From assembly GCA_004020315.1 (NCBI GenBank), contig SAQG01000007.1, forward strand, positions 115,051-179,050: a stretch of DNA of 64,000 bases, read 5' to 3'. Position 1 is the stretch's first letter. Every line of letters begins with the position of its first letter. This stretch comes from Mesorhizobium sp. (GTDB lineage: Bacteria; Pseudomonadota; Alphaproteobacteria; Rhizobiales; Rhizobiaceae). Below the pieces are notes generated by a model that worked only from the letters and a program-made list of their open reading frames with translations, was not told where the DNA came from and ran no database searches. Below are positions 34,587-43,090 of this stretch, piece after piece. Both the position numbers and the translations under genes were made by a program.

Positions 34587-35873
34587 TTACATCCTGTCCC
34601 TCAAGGCATACCAGTTGAGCGCAAGAAAGAGCAGAGGCGCGCGGAAGCGTCGGCCACCGGGAAAGGCCGGGATTTTCAGGTCCTCGATCAGCCTCAGCCG
34701 GTCCCGGTTGCCGGTAATGGTTTCGGCATAGAGCTTGCCGAAAAAGTTCGACAGCATGACGCCGTGGCCGGAATAGCCGCCGACCGAGATCACATTGGGC
34801 ATCACCTCGCGCACGAAGGGTTTTCGCGGCATCGTGATGCCGACATAGCCGCCCCAGCCATGGGTGATCTCGACATCCCTGAGGTCGGGGTAAAGCTCGG
34901 CGATCTGCCTGCGGATGTGCACATGGATGTCTTTCGGATCGTTGACGGCGTAGATCTCGCGCCCGCCGAATAGCAGCCGCCCATCCTTCGATTTGCGGAA
35001 GTAGCGCACGACGAAGCGGGAATCATCGACCGCCTCACCGCCCGGCAGCACGTTTGAGTCCGCCCCCAGCGGCACCGTCGCGCCGATGAACGAGCCGATC
35101 GGCATGATGTGCGCGGCACTGATCGGCTCGAGCGTGCCGCCGTGGGCGTTGACGCCGATCAGACATTTCTCGGCTGATATCGTGCCCTTCGGCGTCGTAA
35201 CTCTGACCTTGCCGCCCACAGATGCGATGCCGGTCGCCGGCGTCTGCTCGAACAGCTGCGCGCCCGCCTGCGCCGCCACCTTTGCCGTGCCGATCACCAG
35301 CTTCAGCGGATGGATGTGCCCGGTGCCGGTGTCGCGGGTGCCGCCGAAATAGCGCGCCGAGCCCAACCGCTCCGCCGTCTCCTTCGCGTCCATGAAGGTG
35401 ATGTGCGGATAGCCGAAGCGGTTCGCCATGACCTCGGCATGCGCCTTGTAGTCGTCGACGTAGCGCTGCTTGTGCGCCACCGACATCTGGCCGGGCATGT
35501 AGTCGATCTCGATCTTGTTGACGGCGCCGAATTCGAGGAGATGCGCCTTGGCCTCTTCGGCCAGGTCGAACAGCGCCTTGGCGCGGGAAAAGCCGTATTC
35601 GGCCTCCAGTTCCTCGGCCCAGGCGCGCTGGCCGGTGCCGAGCTGGCCGCCATTGCGGCCCGATGCGCCGTCGCCGAAACGATGCGCTTCGATCAGCACG
35701 ACATTGCTGCCGGCCTTGGCAAGGTGCACCGCCGCCGACAGGCCGGTGAAGCCGCCGCCGACGATGACGACGTCGCATGTCCGGTCACCGTCGAGCGCCA
35801 GGTATTCGGGCCGTGGGCCGGCCGTGTCCTCATACCAGGAGCGGCCAGGGGAGATTGGGGATTGGTAGGGCAT
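34587..35873 (-). CDS. FAD-dependent oxidoreductase, gamma-glutamylputrescine oxidase-like (PuuB/OrdL)
   Basis: A 428-residue DAO-family flavoenzyme. The FAD site is VVIVGGGFTGLSAAVHLA (residues 34-51), followed by GRNGGQLGTGQRAW, a signature of the PuuB/OrdL subgroup. The C-terminal substrate lid has VEITHGWGGYVGITMPRKP and VISVGGYSGHGVMLSNFFGK. PuuB oxidises gamma-glutamylputrescine to the aldehyde. The assignment is supported by the glutamine-synthetase-like gene upstream on the same strand (36354), which would supply the substrate. The small cassette at 35885-36358 lies between them. Confidence 0.85.
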   Translation of the reverse strand: MPYQSPISPGRSWYEDTAGPRPEYLALDGDRTCDVVIVGGGFTGLSAAVHLAKAGSNVVLIEAHRFGDGASGRNGGQLGTGQRAWAEELEAEYGFSRAKALFDLAEEAKAHLLEFGAVNKIEIDYMPGQMSVAHKQRYVDDYKAHAEVMANRFGYPHITFMDAKETAERLGSARYFGGTRDTGTGHIHPLKLVIGTAKVAAQAGAQLFEQTPATGIASVGGKVRVTTPKGTISAEKCLIGVNAHGGTLEPISAAHIMPIGSFIGATVPLGADSNVLPGGEAVDDSRFVVRYFRKSKDGRLLFGGREIYAVNDPKDIHVHIRRQIAELYPDLRDVEITHGWGGYVGITMPRKPFVREVMPNVISVGGYSGHGVMLSNFFGKLYAETITGNRDRLRLIEDLKIPAFPGGRRFRAPLLFLALNWYALRDRM

Positions 35874-35884
35874 GATGCTCGGTT

Positions 35885-35959
35885 AGGGGAGTAGGGGAGT
35901 AGGGCAGTAGGGCAGTAGGGCAGTAGGGCAGTAGGGCAGTAGGGCAGTAGGGCAGTAGG
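35885..35959 (+). repeat. tandem octamer array, GTAGGGCA/GTAGGGGA
   Basis: About nine consecutive 8-bp units, the first two GTAGGGGA-like and the rest GTAGGGCA, run from just after the oxidase start to the stop of the four-helix gene. The array is pure in sequence, which suggests recent expansion by slippage. Confidence 0.9.
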
Positions 35960-35960
35960 T

Positions 35961-36329
35961 CTATTCAGTCGAGAGTTTGCGGATCAGGAGCCGCAGGAGC
36001 TTTCCTACGCTCTCGCTGTGGGGCATCAATGACTCGACTGCCTCGCGAGAGGTAATTCCAACCCGCTGTGCGATTAGAAGGTGCGTCTCCAGCTCCTTGA
36101 GTGATCCTTGGGCGATCCTAAGAAATTTGCTGGTAGGAAGCTCGGCTCTCTCGACCGTAACCCTCGGCGATGTTGGCTGGCACGGAGGTTGCTGCCCGAC
36201 GCACCTGCCCGTCAGCCCGTAGAGTTCGTCCTTCGGCCAGGCTCTTGTCACTTCATAGATTGCAACCGTCAGGTCCATAGCTTGCTGCCAAACGATCAAA
36301 TCCCTGTACGATGCAATCTTGTCCGCCAT
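35961..36329 (-). CDS. four-helix bundle protein (23S rRNA intervening-sequence protein family), internally frameshifted
   Basis: A 122-residue protein of the family first seen in 23S rRNA intervening sequences. The ends match well: SYRDLIVWQQAMDLTVAIYE and WPKDELYGLT at the start, FLRIAQGSLKELETHLLIAQ and VGKLLRLLIRKL at the end. The middle does not. Between 36210 and 36123 the conserved sequence is found in another frame (QVRRAATSVPANIAEGYGRE), because one base is missing near 36204-36210 and one extra A sits near 36123-36129. The frame is restored, but about 29 residues are scrambled. The function of the family is unknown; this copy is probably impaired. Confidence 0.8.
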   Translation of the reverse strand: MADKIASYRDLIVWQQAMDLTVAIYEVTRAWPKDELYGLTGRCVGQQPPCQPTSPRVTVERAELPTSKFLRIAQGSLKELETHLLIAQRVGITSREAVESLMPHSESVGKLLRLLIRKLSTE

Positions 36330-36330
36330 C

Positions 36331-36358
36331 CGTTGCCCTACTCCCCTACTCCCCTACA
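36331..36358 (+). repeat. inverted copy of the octamer array
   Basis: CCCTACTC-type units (about three) lie on the start side of the four-helix gene and are the reverse complement of the GTAGGGGA units at 35885. The two arrays thus bound the gene as inverted repeats. The array ends one or two bases from the stop codon of the glutamine-synthetase-like gene. Confidence 0.85.
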
Positions 36359-37790
36359 CGTTCAACAACAGATACTCCCGCTCCCACGGGCTGATCACTT
36401 CCATGAAGGTCTCGAATTCCGCCCGCTTGATCGCCGCATAGGTCGCCGCAAATGACTTGCCGAGCAGCGCGCAGAGTTCTTCGTCGGCTTCGAACAGGTC
36501 GACGGCTTCGAGCAGGCTCCGCGGCAGGTCGATCTCGGCATCGTTGGCGGTGGTGAGAACCGGCGGTTCCGCCTTGATCTTGTTGGTCATGCCGATCAGC
36601 CCGCAGGCGAGCGATGCGGCCAGCGCCAGATAGGGATTGGCATCGGAAGAGGGGATGCGGTTCTCGACGCGCCTGGCCGCCGGGTCGGAACGCGGAACGC
36701 GGAAGGCGGTGGTGCGGTTGTCGTAGCCCCACTTGTTGTTGACCGGCGCCGAAGCCGACTGCGTCAGCCGGCGGTAGGAATTGACGTAGGGAGCGAACAT
36801 CACCAGCGCGTTCGGCACGTGTTTCTGCATGCCGCCGATGAAATGAAAGAAGGCCTCGGTTTCCGAGCCGTCCTCGGCAGAAAAGACATTCTTGCCGGTC
36901 TTCTTGTCGATGACCGACTGGTGGATATGCATGGCCGAACCGGGCTGCCCCTGGATCGGCTTGGCCATGAAGGTGGCATAGATATCGTGCTTCAGCGCCG
37001 CCTCGCGGATGGTGCGCTTGAACATGAACACCTGGTCGGCGAGCTCGATCGGATCGCCATGGCGCAAATTGATCTCGAGCTGGCCGGCACCTTCTTCGTG
37101 GATCAGCGTATCGATCTCCAGGCCTTGGCTTTCGGAGAAATGGTAGATGTCGTCGATCAGTTCGTCGAACTCGTTTACTCCTGCGATCGAATAGCCGGCG
37201 CCGCCGCCGATCGCCCGTCCCGAACGCCCGACCGGCGGCGTCAGCGGGTAGTCCGGATCGGGATTCTTGCGCACCAGGTAGAACTCGATCTCGGGTGCCA
37301 CCACCGGCTTCAGTCCGCGCTTGTCGTAAGCTGCAAGCACGCGCTTCAGCACGTTGCGCGGCGTGAACTCGACCGAGCGGCCGTCCTGATGGACCAGATC
37401 GCAGATGACCGCCGCTGTCGGGTCCTCTTCCCACGGCACCACGGTCAGCGTCGAAAGGTCCGGCATCAGCTTGAGATCACCGTCGTCTTCCGGATAGTGG
37501 AAGCCGTTGCCGTCCTCCGGGTAGCCGCCGGAGATCGTCGTCATGAACACCGCCGAAGGCAGCGCCAGCGAGGTGTTGGAGGTGAACTTCTTCGACGGCA
37601 TCATCTTGCCGCGCGCAACACCCGCCTGGTCGGGCGTGATGCATTCGATATCCTCGATGCCGCGCCACGCCAGCCAGGCGCCGACTTCCTTCCAGTTTTT
37701 CACACCACGTTGATTTTTGACGAAGGCAGGCGTGCGGATACGTCCTCCGCGGCTCGACGGACGGACTTCCTTTTTTGCAGGCGGCATCAT
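36354..37790 (-). CDS. glutamine synthetase family protein, gamma-glutamylputrescine synthetase-like (PuuA)
   Basis: A 478-residue glutamine-synthetase-fold ligase. Metal and ATP site signatures are VVAPEIEFYLV, HEEGAGQLEINLRHGD and FMAKPIQGQPGSAMHIHQSV; the C-terminal part has NKWGYDNRTTAFRVPRSDP and the latch-region ENRIPSSDANPYLALAAS. The long N-terminus (ITPDQAGVARGKMMPSKKF) is typical of the PuuA-type subgroup, which ligates glutamate to putrescine. With the PuuB-like oxidase downstream it forms the front of the gamma-glutamyl putrescine pathway. The ATG at 37790 could be replaced by the next codon, also ATG. Confidence 0.88.
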   Translation of the reverse strand: MMPPAKKEVRPSSRGGRIRTPAFVKNQRGVKNWKEVGAWLAWRGIEDIECITPDQAGVARGKMMPSKKFTSNTSLALPSAVFMTTISGGYPEDGNGFHYPEDDGDLKLMPDLSTLTVVPWEEDPTAAVICDLVHQDGRSVEFTPRNVLKRVLAAYDKRGLKPVVAPEIEFYLVRKNPDPDYPLTPPVGRSGRAIGGGAGYSIAGVNEFDELIDDIYHFSESQGLEIDTLIHEEGAGQLEINLRHGDPIELADQVFMFKRTIREAALKHDIYATFMAKPIQGQPGSAMHIHQSVIDKKTGKNVFSAEDGSETEAFFHFIGGMQKHVPNALVMFAPYVNSYRRLTQSASAPVNNKWGYDNRTTAFRVPRSDPAARRVENRIPSSDANPYLALAASLACGLIGMTNKIKAEPPVLTTANDAEIDLPRSLLEAVDLFEADEELCALLGKSFAATYAAIKRAEFETFMEVISPWEREYLLLNV

Positions 37791-37940
37791 TCACCAGATC
37801 GGGTTGCGGATTTGGGAGTATAGCCGGGGCCAGCGATGGAAGGGAAGGGGAGGCGCCCCTGCGTTCGCTTGCCCAGTTGAAAACCGCTCCGGGCAGCTTA
37901 GGTTCGACGCAAGTTCAACGACTGCGGTTGAAGACCTCGA

Positions 37941-38657
37941 ATGCACAACAGTCATGAATTGACCACGATCGGCTTCGATGCCGACGACACGCTCTGGCAG
38001 AACGAGCAGTTCTTCCGCATCACCGAAAAGCGCTTTGCCGCGCTGCTCGCCGATCATGCCGCGGAGGAGCATATCTCGGCAAGATTGCTGGAGGCGGAAA
38101 AGCGCAACCTCGCCGTCTACGGCTTCGGCATCAAGGGATTTACCCTATCGATGATCGAAACGGCGATCGAGATTACCGAGGGCCGCGCGCCCGCCTCGGT
38201 CATCGCCGAAATTCTTGCGGCGGGTCGCGAGATGCTTAGCCATCCGATCGAGGCGCTGCCCCATGCGCGCGAAACTGTTGAAAAGCTGGCGGACGCATAT
38301 CGCCTTGTGCTGATCACCAAGGGCGACCTCTTCGATCAGGAACGCAAGCTGGCGCAATCGGGCCTAGGGGACCTGTTCGATGCCGTCGAGATCGTCAGCG
38401 ACAAGAGCCCCGCCACTTATGTCAGGGTCTTCAGCCGCCACGGTGATGGCGCCGAAAAAAGCATGATGGTCGGCAATTCGCTCAAGTCGGACGTGGTGCC
38501 GGCCATTGAGGCCGGCAGTTGGGGTATCCACGTGCCGCATGAGCTGACCTGGGTGCTGGAACATGTCGAGCCGCCGGTCACCGCGCCTCGTTTCCGCCAG
38601 ATAGCCGATCTCTCGGAACTGCCCCGGCTGGTCGAAAGCATCGGGAAAGCCGGCTGA
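37941..38657 (+). CDS. HAD family hydrolase
   Basis: A 238-residue haloacid-dehalogenase-type hydrolase, probably a small-molecule phosphatase. Motif I is IGFDADDTLWQNEQFF with the two Asp of DxDxT. A helical cap follows, then motif II VLITKGDLFDQERKL, and motifs III/IV KSMMVGNSLKSDVVPAIEAG. The substrate is unknown. It is divergent from the PuuA-like gene. A decayed receiver fragment follows it. Confidence 0.85.
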   Translation: MHNSHELTTIGFDADDTLWQNEQFFRITEKRFAALLADHAAEEHISARLLEAEKRNLAVYGFGIKGFTLSMIETAIEITEGRAPASVIAEILAAGREMLSHPIEALPHARETVEKLADAYRLVLITKGDLFDQERKLAQSGLGDLFDAVEIVSDKSPATYVRVFSRHGDGAEKSMMVGNSLKSDVVPAIEAGSWGIHVPHELTWVLEHVEPPVTAPRFRQIADLSELPRLVESIGKAG

Positions 38658-38683
38658 TCGCGTGTCTCGGTGTCGAACCGGAC

Positions 38684-38739
38684 GTGCGCCGCAGCGCATC
38701 GATCCCGGACATCAGCTTGTCGCAGTGCTTGTTGTCCGC
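38684..38739 (-). pseudogene. 56-bp fragment of the receiver-like gene at 43091
   Basis: The 56 bases match 43254-43309 with five differences and in the same orientation. On the minus strand both encode nearly the same peptide (DNKHCDKLMSGIDALRRTSG here; DNKDCDALMSGIDALRRTSG there). No start, no remaining receiver sequence and no family signature surrounds the fragment. It marks the left side of the sitABCD-fur block. Confidence 0.75.
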
Positions 38740-38825
38740 CCGCCATACGGCCGCGCTGGAGGTGACGCCAAATCGCGCGGCCGCGTGCGATCCACGACCC
38801 CAAATCGTTTTCTTCTTGCAAATCA

Positions 38826-38868
38826 GTCGCAATTGCAGAATATGCGAAAAGCGCGCGTCGCAATCGCA
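38826..38868 (+). promoter_or_regulatory. two copies of a GTCGCAATYGCA box before sitA
   Basis: GTCGCAATTGCA (38826-38837) and GTCGCAATCGCA (38857-38868) lie 31 bases apart, 45-87 bases before the sitA start. An identical GTCGCAATTGCA stands before the Fur/Mur-like gene (42971). A shared box before a Mn/Fe transporter and a metalloregulator suggests a Mur/Fur operator, though it does not look like a classical Fur box. Confidence 0.5.
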
Positions 38869-38912
38869 TAATGGCGGCCACCCGCGAGACATAAGAATCG
38901 CGACAGGAGAAA

Positions 38913-39836
38913 TTGATGATCGAGAGATACGGGCGACGGGCTGTTATCGGGTTGATGGTTGCGGTTTTCGCTGCGGCAGTGATTTCAAGCCCAGCGAAAG
39001 CGCAGGAAAAATTCAAGGCCGTGACGACCTTCACCGTCATCGCCGACATGGCGAAGAACGTGGCGGGCGACGCAGCAATCGTGGAATCGATCACCAAGCC
39101 GGGAGCGGAGATCCACAATTACGCGCCAACGCCAGGCGACATTCAGCGGGCGCAGGGCGCACAGCTCATTCTGTGGAACGGGCTCAACCTCGAAGTCTGG
39201 TTCGAAAAATTCTTCCAGAACCTCAGCGACGTGCCCGGCGCGATCGTCTCCGAGGGCGTCCAACCGATGAGCATCGCCGAGGGACCCTATACGGGAAAAC
39301 CGAACCCGCATGCCTGGATGTCGCCGACAAACGCGCTGATCTACGTGGACAACATCCGCGACGCCTTCGTCGAGCACGATCCGGCGCATGCCGAGATCTA
39401 CAAGGCCAATGCAGAAGCCTACAAGGCAAAGATAGAGGCGGCCGTCGCGCCGATCCGCGATAAGCTTGCCTCGATCCCGCAGGACAGGCGCTGGCTGGTG
39501 TCGAGCGAAGGCGCTTTCTCCTACCTCGCACGCGATTTCGAGCTGAAGGAGCTTTATTTGTGGCCGATCAACGCTGACCAGCAAGGCACCCCGCAGCAGG
39601 TTCGCAAGGTGATCGACGCCGTCAGGGAAAACAAGATCGTCGCCGTCTTCAGCGAAAGCACCGTGTCGGATAAGCCGGCGCGGCAGGTCGCGCGCGAGAC
39701 GGGAGTGCATTACGGCGGCGTGCTCTACGTCGATTCCCTCAGCGAGGCGGACGGCCCGGTGCCGACCTATATCGACCTGCTGCGTGTGACATCGGATACG
39801 ATTCAGAAAGGCCTCGCCGCAGGCCTGTCGCAATGA
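38913..39836 (+). CDS. sitA: metal ABC transporter substrate-binding protein (Mn/Fe type)
   Basis: A 307-residue cluster A-I (ZnuA/SitA) binding protein that captures a divalent metal in the periplasm. A signal peptide covers residues 1-33 (SPAKAQEK). The metal ligands seem to be His in [15 protein letters not shown], His in [14 protein letters not shown], Glu in [14 protein letters not shown] and Asp in [13 protein letters not shown]. This His-His-Glu-Asp set is that of Mn/Fe proteins, and no His-rich loop of the ZnuA type is present. The ATG at 38913 follows ACAGGAGAAATTG. Its stop overlaps the next start (ATGA). Confidence 0.9.
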   Translation: MMIERYGRRAVIGLMVAVFAAAVISSPAKAQEKFKAVTTFTVIADMAKNVAGDAAIVESITKPGAEIHNYAPTPGDIQRAQGAQLILWNGLNLEVWFEKFFQNLSDVPGAIVSEGVQPMSIAEGPYTGKPNPHAWMSPTNALIYVDNIRDAFVEHDPAHAEIYKANAEAYKAKIEAAVAPIRDKLASIPQDRRWLVSSEGAFSYLARDFELKELYLWPINADQQGTPQQVRKVIDAVRENKIVAVFSESTVSDKPARQVARETGVHYGGVLYVDSLSEADGPVPTYIDLLRVTSDTIQKGLAAGLSQ

Positions 39837-40738
39837 ACGCAGCCGTTCCGCCCCTTGCCCCCGTGTCCGAGGATGGGGGAGGCGGTCTCGCCGTCCGCGG
39901 CGCGACCGTCACCTACCGCAACGGCCACACGGCGCTGCGCGATGCGAGCTTTGAAATTCCGACAGGCACGATCACGGCGCTTGTCGGTGTCAACGGCTCG
40001 GGCAAGTCGACGCTGTTCAAAGCCATCATGGGCTTCGTGCGGCTGGCAAAGGGAGAGATTCTTGTTCTCGGACAGCCGGCCGCGGCCGCGCTGAGGAAGA
40101 ACGTCGTCGCCTATGTGCCGCAGGCCGAAGAGGTAGACTGGGACTTTCCAGTACTGGTCGAGGACGTCGTCATGATGGGGCGTTACGGCCATATGGGCAT
40201 GATGCGCATTCCGAAGGCGGCCGATCGCGAGGCGGTCACCGCCGCGCTTGCGCGTGTTAGCATGAGCGATTTCCGCAAGCGCCAGATCGGCGAGCTTTCG
40301 GGCGGGCAGAAGAAGCGCGTCTTTCTCGCTCGGGCGTTGGCTCAGGACGGGCGCGTCATCCTGCTCGACGAGCCCTTCACCGGCGTCGACGTCAGGACCG
40401 AGGACGCTATCGTCGAACTGCTGCGCGCGCTCCGGGACGAAGGCCGAGTGATGCTGGTCTCGACGCATAATCTGGGTAGCGTGCCAGAGTTCTGCGACCG
40501 TGCCGTGCTGCTCCGGAACACGGTCCTTGCCTACGGGCCGACAGGCCAGACCTTCACGCAGGCGAACCTGGAAAAGGCTTTCGGCGGCGTCTTGCGTCAT
40601 TTCGTGCTGGGCGGCGCCGGGCTGCATGAGGACGACGACAAGCGCCGCCTTGCCGTCATCACCGACGACGAACGGCCACTGGTCTTCTACGGAGAGGACG
40701 GAGCCATGCAGCACAGGAAGCGGGAACCGGACGAATGA
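39833..40738 (+). CDS. sitB: metal ABC transporter ATP-binding protein
   Basis: A 301-residue ATPase that powers the SitCD permease. Walker A is [18 protein letters not shown], the Q-loop lies in [14 protein letters not shown], the signature is [15 protein letters not shown], Walker B is [12 protein letters not shown], and the switch His is in [10 protein letters not shown]. After the ATPase core the tail of about 50 residues is charged. The ATG overlaps the sitA stop, and the stop overlaps the sitC start. Confidence 0.93.
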   Translation: MNAAVPPLAPVSEDGGGGLAVRGATVTYRNGHTALRDASFEIPTGTITALVGVNGSGKSTLFKAIMGFVRLAKGEILVLGQPAAAALRKNVVAYVPQAEEVDWDFPVLVEDVVMMGRYGHMGMMRIPKAADREAVTAALARVSMSDFRKRQIGELSGGQKKRVFLARALAQDGRVILLDEPFTGVDVRTEDAIVELLRALRDEGRVMLVSTHNLGSVPEFCDRAVLLRNTVLAYGPTGQTFTQANLEKAFGGVLRHFVLGGAGLHEDDDKRRLAVITDDERPLVFYGEDGAMQHRKREPDE

Positions 40739-41592
40739 ATGTGCTGCTTGAGCCGTTCGGCTACGAATATATGCTCAACGCCATGTGGGTGTCCGCCTTG
40801 GTCGGGGGTGTCTGCGCCTTCCTGTCCTGCTATCTGATGCTGAAAGGCTGGTCGCTGATCGGTGACGCGCTCTCGCATTCGATCGTGCCGGGCGTCGCCG
40901 GCGCCTATATGCTGGGCCTTCCCTTCTCGATCGGCGCCTTCTTCTCCGGCGGGCTCGCCGCTGCGGCGATGCTCTTCCTCAACCAGCGCACCAAGCTGAA
41001 GGAGGACGCCATCATCGGCCTGATCTTCTCCTCCTTCTTCGGGCTCGGCTTGTTCATGGTGTCGCTGTCACCGACCTCCGTGAATATCCAGACGATCGTG
41101 CTTGGCAACATCTTGGCCATCACCCCGGAAGATACGCTTCAGCTCGCCATCATAGGCTTCGTCTCGCTCGCCATCCTGCTGGTGAAATGGAAGGATCTGA
41201 TGGTGGTCTTCTTCGACGAGAGCCATGCCCGCTCGATCGGCCTCAACCCGAGCGCGCTCAAGATCATGTTCTTCATGCTGCTATCGGCCTCCACGGTCGC
41301 AGCGCTTCAGACCGTTGGCGCCTTCCTCGTCATCTGCATGGTGGTGACTCCCGGCGCGACCGCCTATCTTCTGACGGACCGCTTTCCGCGCCTGCTCGTC
41401 ATCGCGGTTGCCATCGGCGCGGCCACGAGTTTCAGCGGCGCCTATGCCAGCTATTTCCTCGACGGCGCCACCGGCGGCATCATTGTCGTCCTGCAGACGC
41501 TGATCTTTCTCGCCGCCTTCTTCTTCGCTCCCAAGCATGGAATGCTGGCAGCCCGCCGCCGCGCGGCGAAGGCCTTGGAGACCAGCCTATGA
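40735..41592 (+). CDS. sitC: metal ABC transporter permease
   Basis: A 285-residue ABC-3 family permease with about eight or nine membrane segments. Family features are [38 protein letters not shown] near residue 40, and the ATPase contact loop near [17 protein letters not shown]. It pairs with the product of the next gene, to which it is similar (KGWSLIGDA occurs in both). The genes overlap by four bases on both sides. Confidence 0.93.
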   Translation: MNVLLEPFGYEYMLNAMWVSALVGGVCAFLSCYLMLKGWSLIGDALSHSIVPGVAGAYMLGLPFSIGAFFSGGLAAAAMLFLNQRTKLKEDAIIGLIFSSFFGLGLFMVSLSPTSVNIQTIVLGNILAITPEDTLQLAIIGFVSLAILLVKWKDLMVVFFDESHARSIGLNPSALKIMFFMLLSASTVAALQTVGAFLVICMVVTPGATAYLLTDRFPRLLVIAVAIGAATSFSGAYASYFLDGATGGIIVVLQTLIFLAAFFFAPKHGMLAARRRAAKALETSL

Positions 41593-42434
41593 GCATCCTC
41601 GATACGCTGCTTACCCCGTTCCAGTTCGGCTTCATGGTCAATGCGCTGATTGTTTCGGTTCTGGTCGCTGTGCCGACGGCGCTGCTCTCCTGCTTCCTCG
41701 TTCTCAAGGGCTGGTCGCTGATAGGCGACGCCATCAGCCACGCCGTCTTTCCCGGCGTGGTCATCGCCTACATCGTTGGATTTCCCTATTCGGTCGGCGC
41801 CTTCGCCGCCGGGATGGTCTGCGCTCTCGCCACCGGCTTCCTCAAGGATAACAGCCGCATCAAGCAGGACACGGTAATGGGCATCGTCTTCTCCGGCATG
41901 TTCGGCCTCGGTCTGGTGCTCTACGTAAAGATCCAGTCCGACGTGCATCTCGACCACATATTGTTCGGCGACGTGCTGGGCATCGGCTTGCGCGACATCG
42001 TCGAAACGGGGCTCATTGCTGCGATCACGGCCGGCATCATTGTGATCAAGTGGCGCGACTTCCTGCTGCACGCCTTCGACCCGGCTCAGGCTCGCGCGGT
42101 TGGCCTTCGGGTCAACCTGCTCCACTACGGCCTGCTTTGCCTGATCTCGCTCACCATCGTCGGCGCGCTGAAGGCGGTCGGCATCATCATGGCCATCGCC
42201 ATGCTGATCGCGCCTGGCGCTGTCGCTTTCCTGCTGACAAGGAAGTTCAGCGCCATGCTGATTCTGTCGGTGGCGATCGCGGTCGGCGCGTCGTTTCTCG
42301 GCGTCTATCTCTCCTTCTTCATCGACAGCGCACCGGCGCCGACCATCGTTCTCATGCTGTCCGCCGCCTTCATCGCGGCCTTCGCCGTCACCACACTCAA
42401 AGCGGGCCGAATGGAGATTGGCGAGGAACGCTAG
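41589..42434 (+). CDS. sitD: metal ABC transporter permease
   Basis: A 281-residue ABC-3 family permease, paralogue of SitC, with [20 protein letters not shown] near the start and HAFDPAQARAVGLRVNLLHY as the coupling loop. The ATG at 41589 overlaps the sitC stop; a longer open frame to 41187 only reads sitC in another frame. A heterodimeric permease of this kind is characteristic of SitABCD rather than of ZnuABC, which has one permease. It ends ten bases from the convergent Fur/Mur-like gene. Confidence 0.92.
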   Translation: MSILDTLLTPFQFGFMVNALIVSVLVAVPTALLSCFLVLKGWSLIGDAISHAVFPGVVIAYIVGFPYSVGAFAAGMVCALATGFLKDNSRIKQDTVMGIVFSGMFGLGLVLYVKIQSDVHLDHILFGDVLGIGLRDIVETGLIAAITAGIIVIKWRDFLLHAFDPAQARAVGLRVNLLHYGLLCLISLTIVGALKAVGIIMAIAMLIAPGAVAFLLTRKFSAMLILSVAIAVGASFLGVYLSFFIDSAPAPTIVLMLSAAFIAAFAVTTLKAGRMEIGEER

Positions 42435-42444
42435 AAACGGGCGG

Positions 42445-42888
42445 TCATTCTCCGGATCGACGAGAGCGTCGCGTTTTCTGGATCGGCTTCACGTAGATCT
42501 CCAGTCTGTGGCTGATGATCGTGAATCCGTGCTGTCGAGCGATTTCCTCTTGGAGCCGCTCGATCTCCGCCGACTGGAATTCGACGACATCTCCCGTCTC
42601 GATGTTGATGAGATGATCGTGATGCTCACGAGGGACGGTTTCGTATCTGGCGCGCCCATCGCCAAAGGTGTGCCGCTCCAGAATGCCCTTTTCGCGCAGA
42701 AGGCTGACGGTGCGATACACAGTGGCGAGCGCGATCGTCGGCTCGATCGCGACAACACGGCGATGGAGTTCCACTGCATCCGGATGGTCGCTGGATTCGG
42801 ATAGAACGCGCATGATGACGCGGCGCGGACCGGTGACGCGCAGTCCGAGTTTTCTGCAAAGCGCGGCGATGGTCTGTTCTGAGGACAT
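42445..42888 (-). CDS. Fur family metalloregulator (Mur-like)
   Basis: A 147-residue Fur-family repressor. The winged-helix part contains LGLRVTGPRRVIMRVLSES, HRRVVAIEPTIALATVYRTV and LLREKGILERHTFGDGRARY; the metal-sensing part contains EHHDHLINIETGDVVEF. No CxxC pairs of the structural zinc type are present, as in many rhizobial Fur/Mur proteins. In rhizobia Mur responds to manganese and represses sitABCD, which here converges on this gene and shares a promoter box with it. The ATG at 42888 is preferred; a TTG at 42903 would add five residues. Confidence 0.88.
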   Translation of the reverse strand: MSSEQTIAALCRKLGLRVTGPRRVIMRVLSESSDHPDAVELHRRVVAIEPTIALATVYRTVSLLREKGILERHTFGDGRARYETVPREHHDHLINIETGDVVEFQSAEIERLQEEIARQHGFTIISHRLEIYVKPIQKTRRSRRSGE

Positions 42889-42970
42889 GTCATGATCCGC
42901 CAATATCGACAGCCATGTCGCAAAGTCGGAACATGCCTGCGGATTTGTTCGAAGGTGCTATCCCAGATGC

Positions 42971-42982
42971 GTCGCAATTGCA
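42971..42982 (-). promoter_or_regulatory. GTCGCAATTGCA box before the Fur/Mur-like gene
   Basis: Identical to the first box before sitA (38826). The 8-bp core GCAATTGC is itself palindromic. It lies 83 bases upstream of the start and would allow autoregulation by the same protein. Confidence 0.45.
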
Positions 42983-43090
42983 AAAGGACATCGGACTGGG
43001 TTCGCTGTCAGGCGGTTACCAACTGACATAAAGATATCCAGATCCGATCGCAAGAAGCGAGGAGGGCGTGTGAGCTGGATCGGGTGCTGG

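Noticed and set aside
35885..35959. Possible CRISPR array
   Set aside because: The units are 8 bp with no spacers; this is a simple tandem repeat and no cas gene is present.
35961..36329. Toxin-antitoxin reading of the four-helix gene
   Set aside because: No partner gene and no toxin motif; the sequence matches the intervening-sequence protein family instead.
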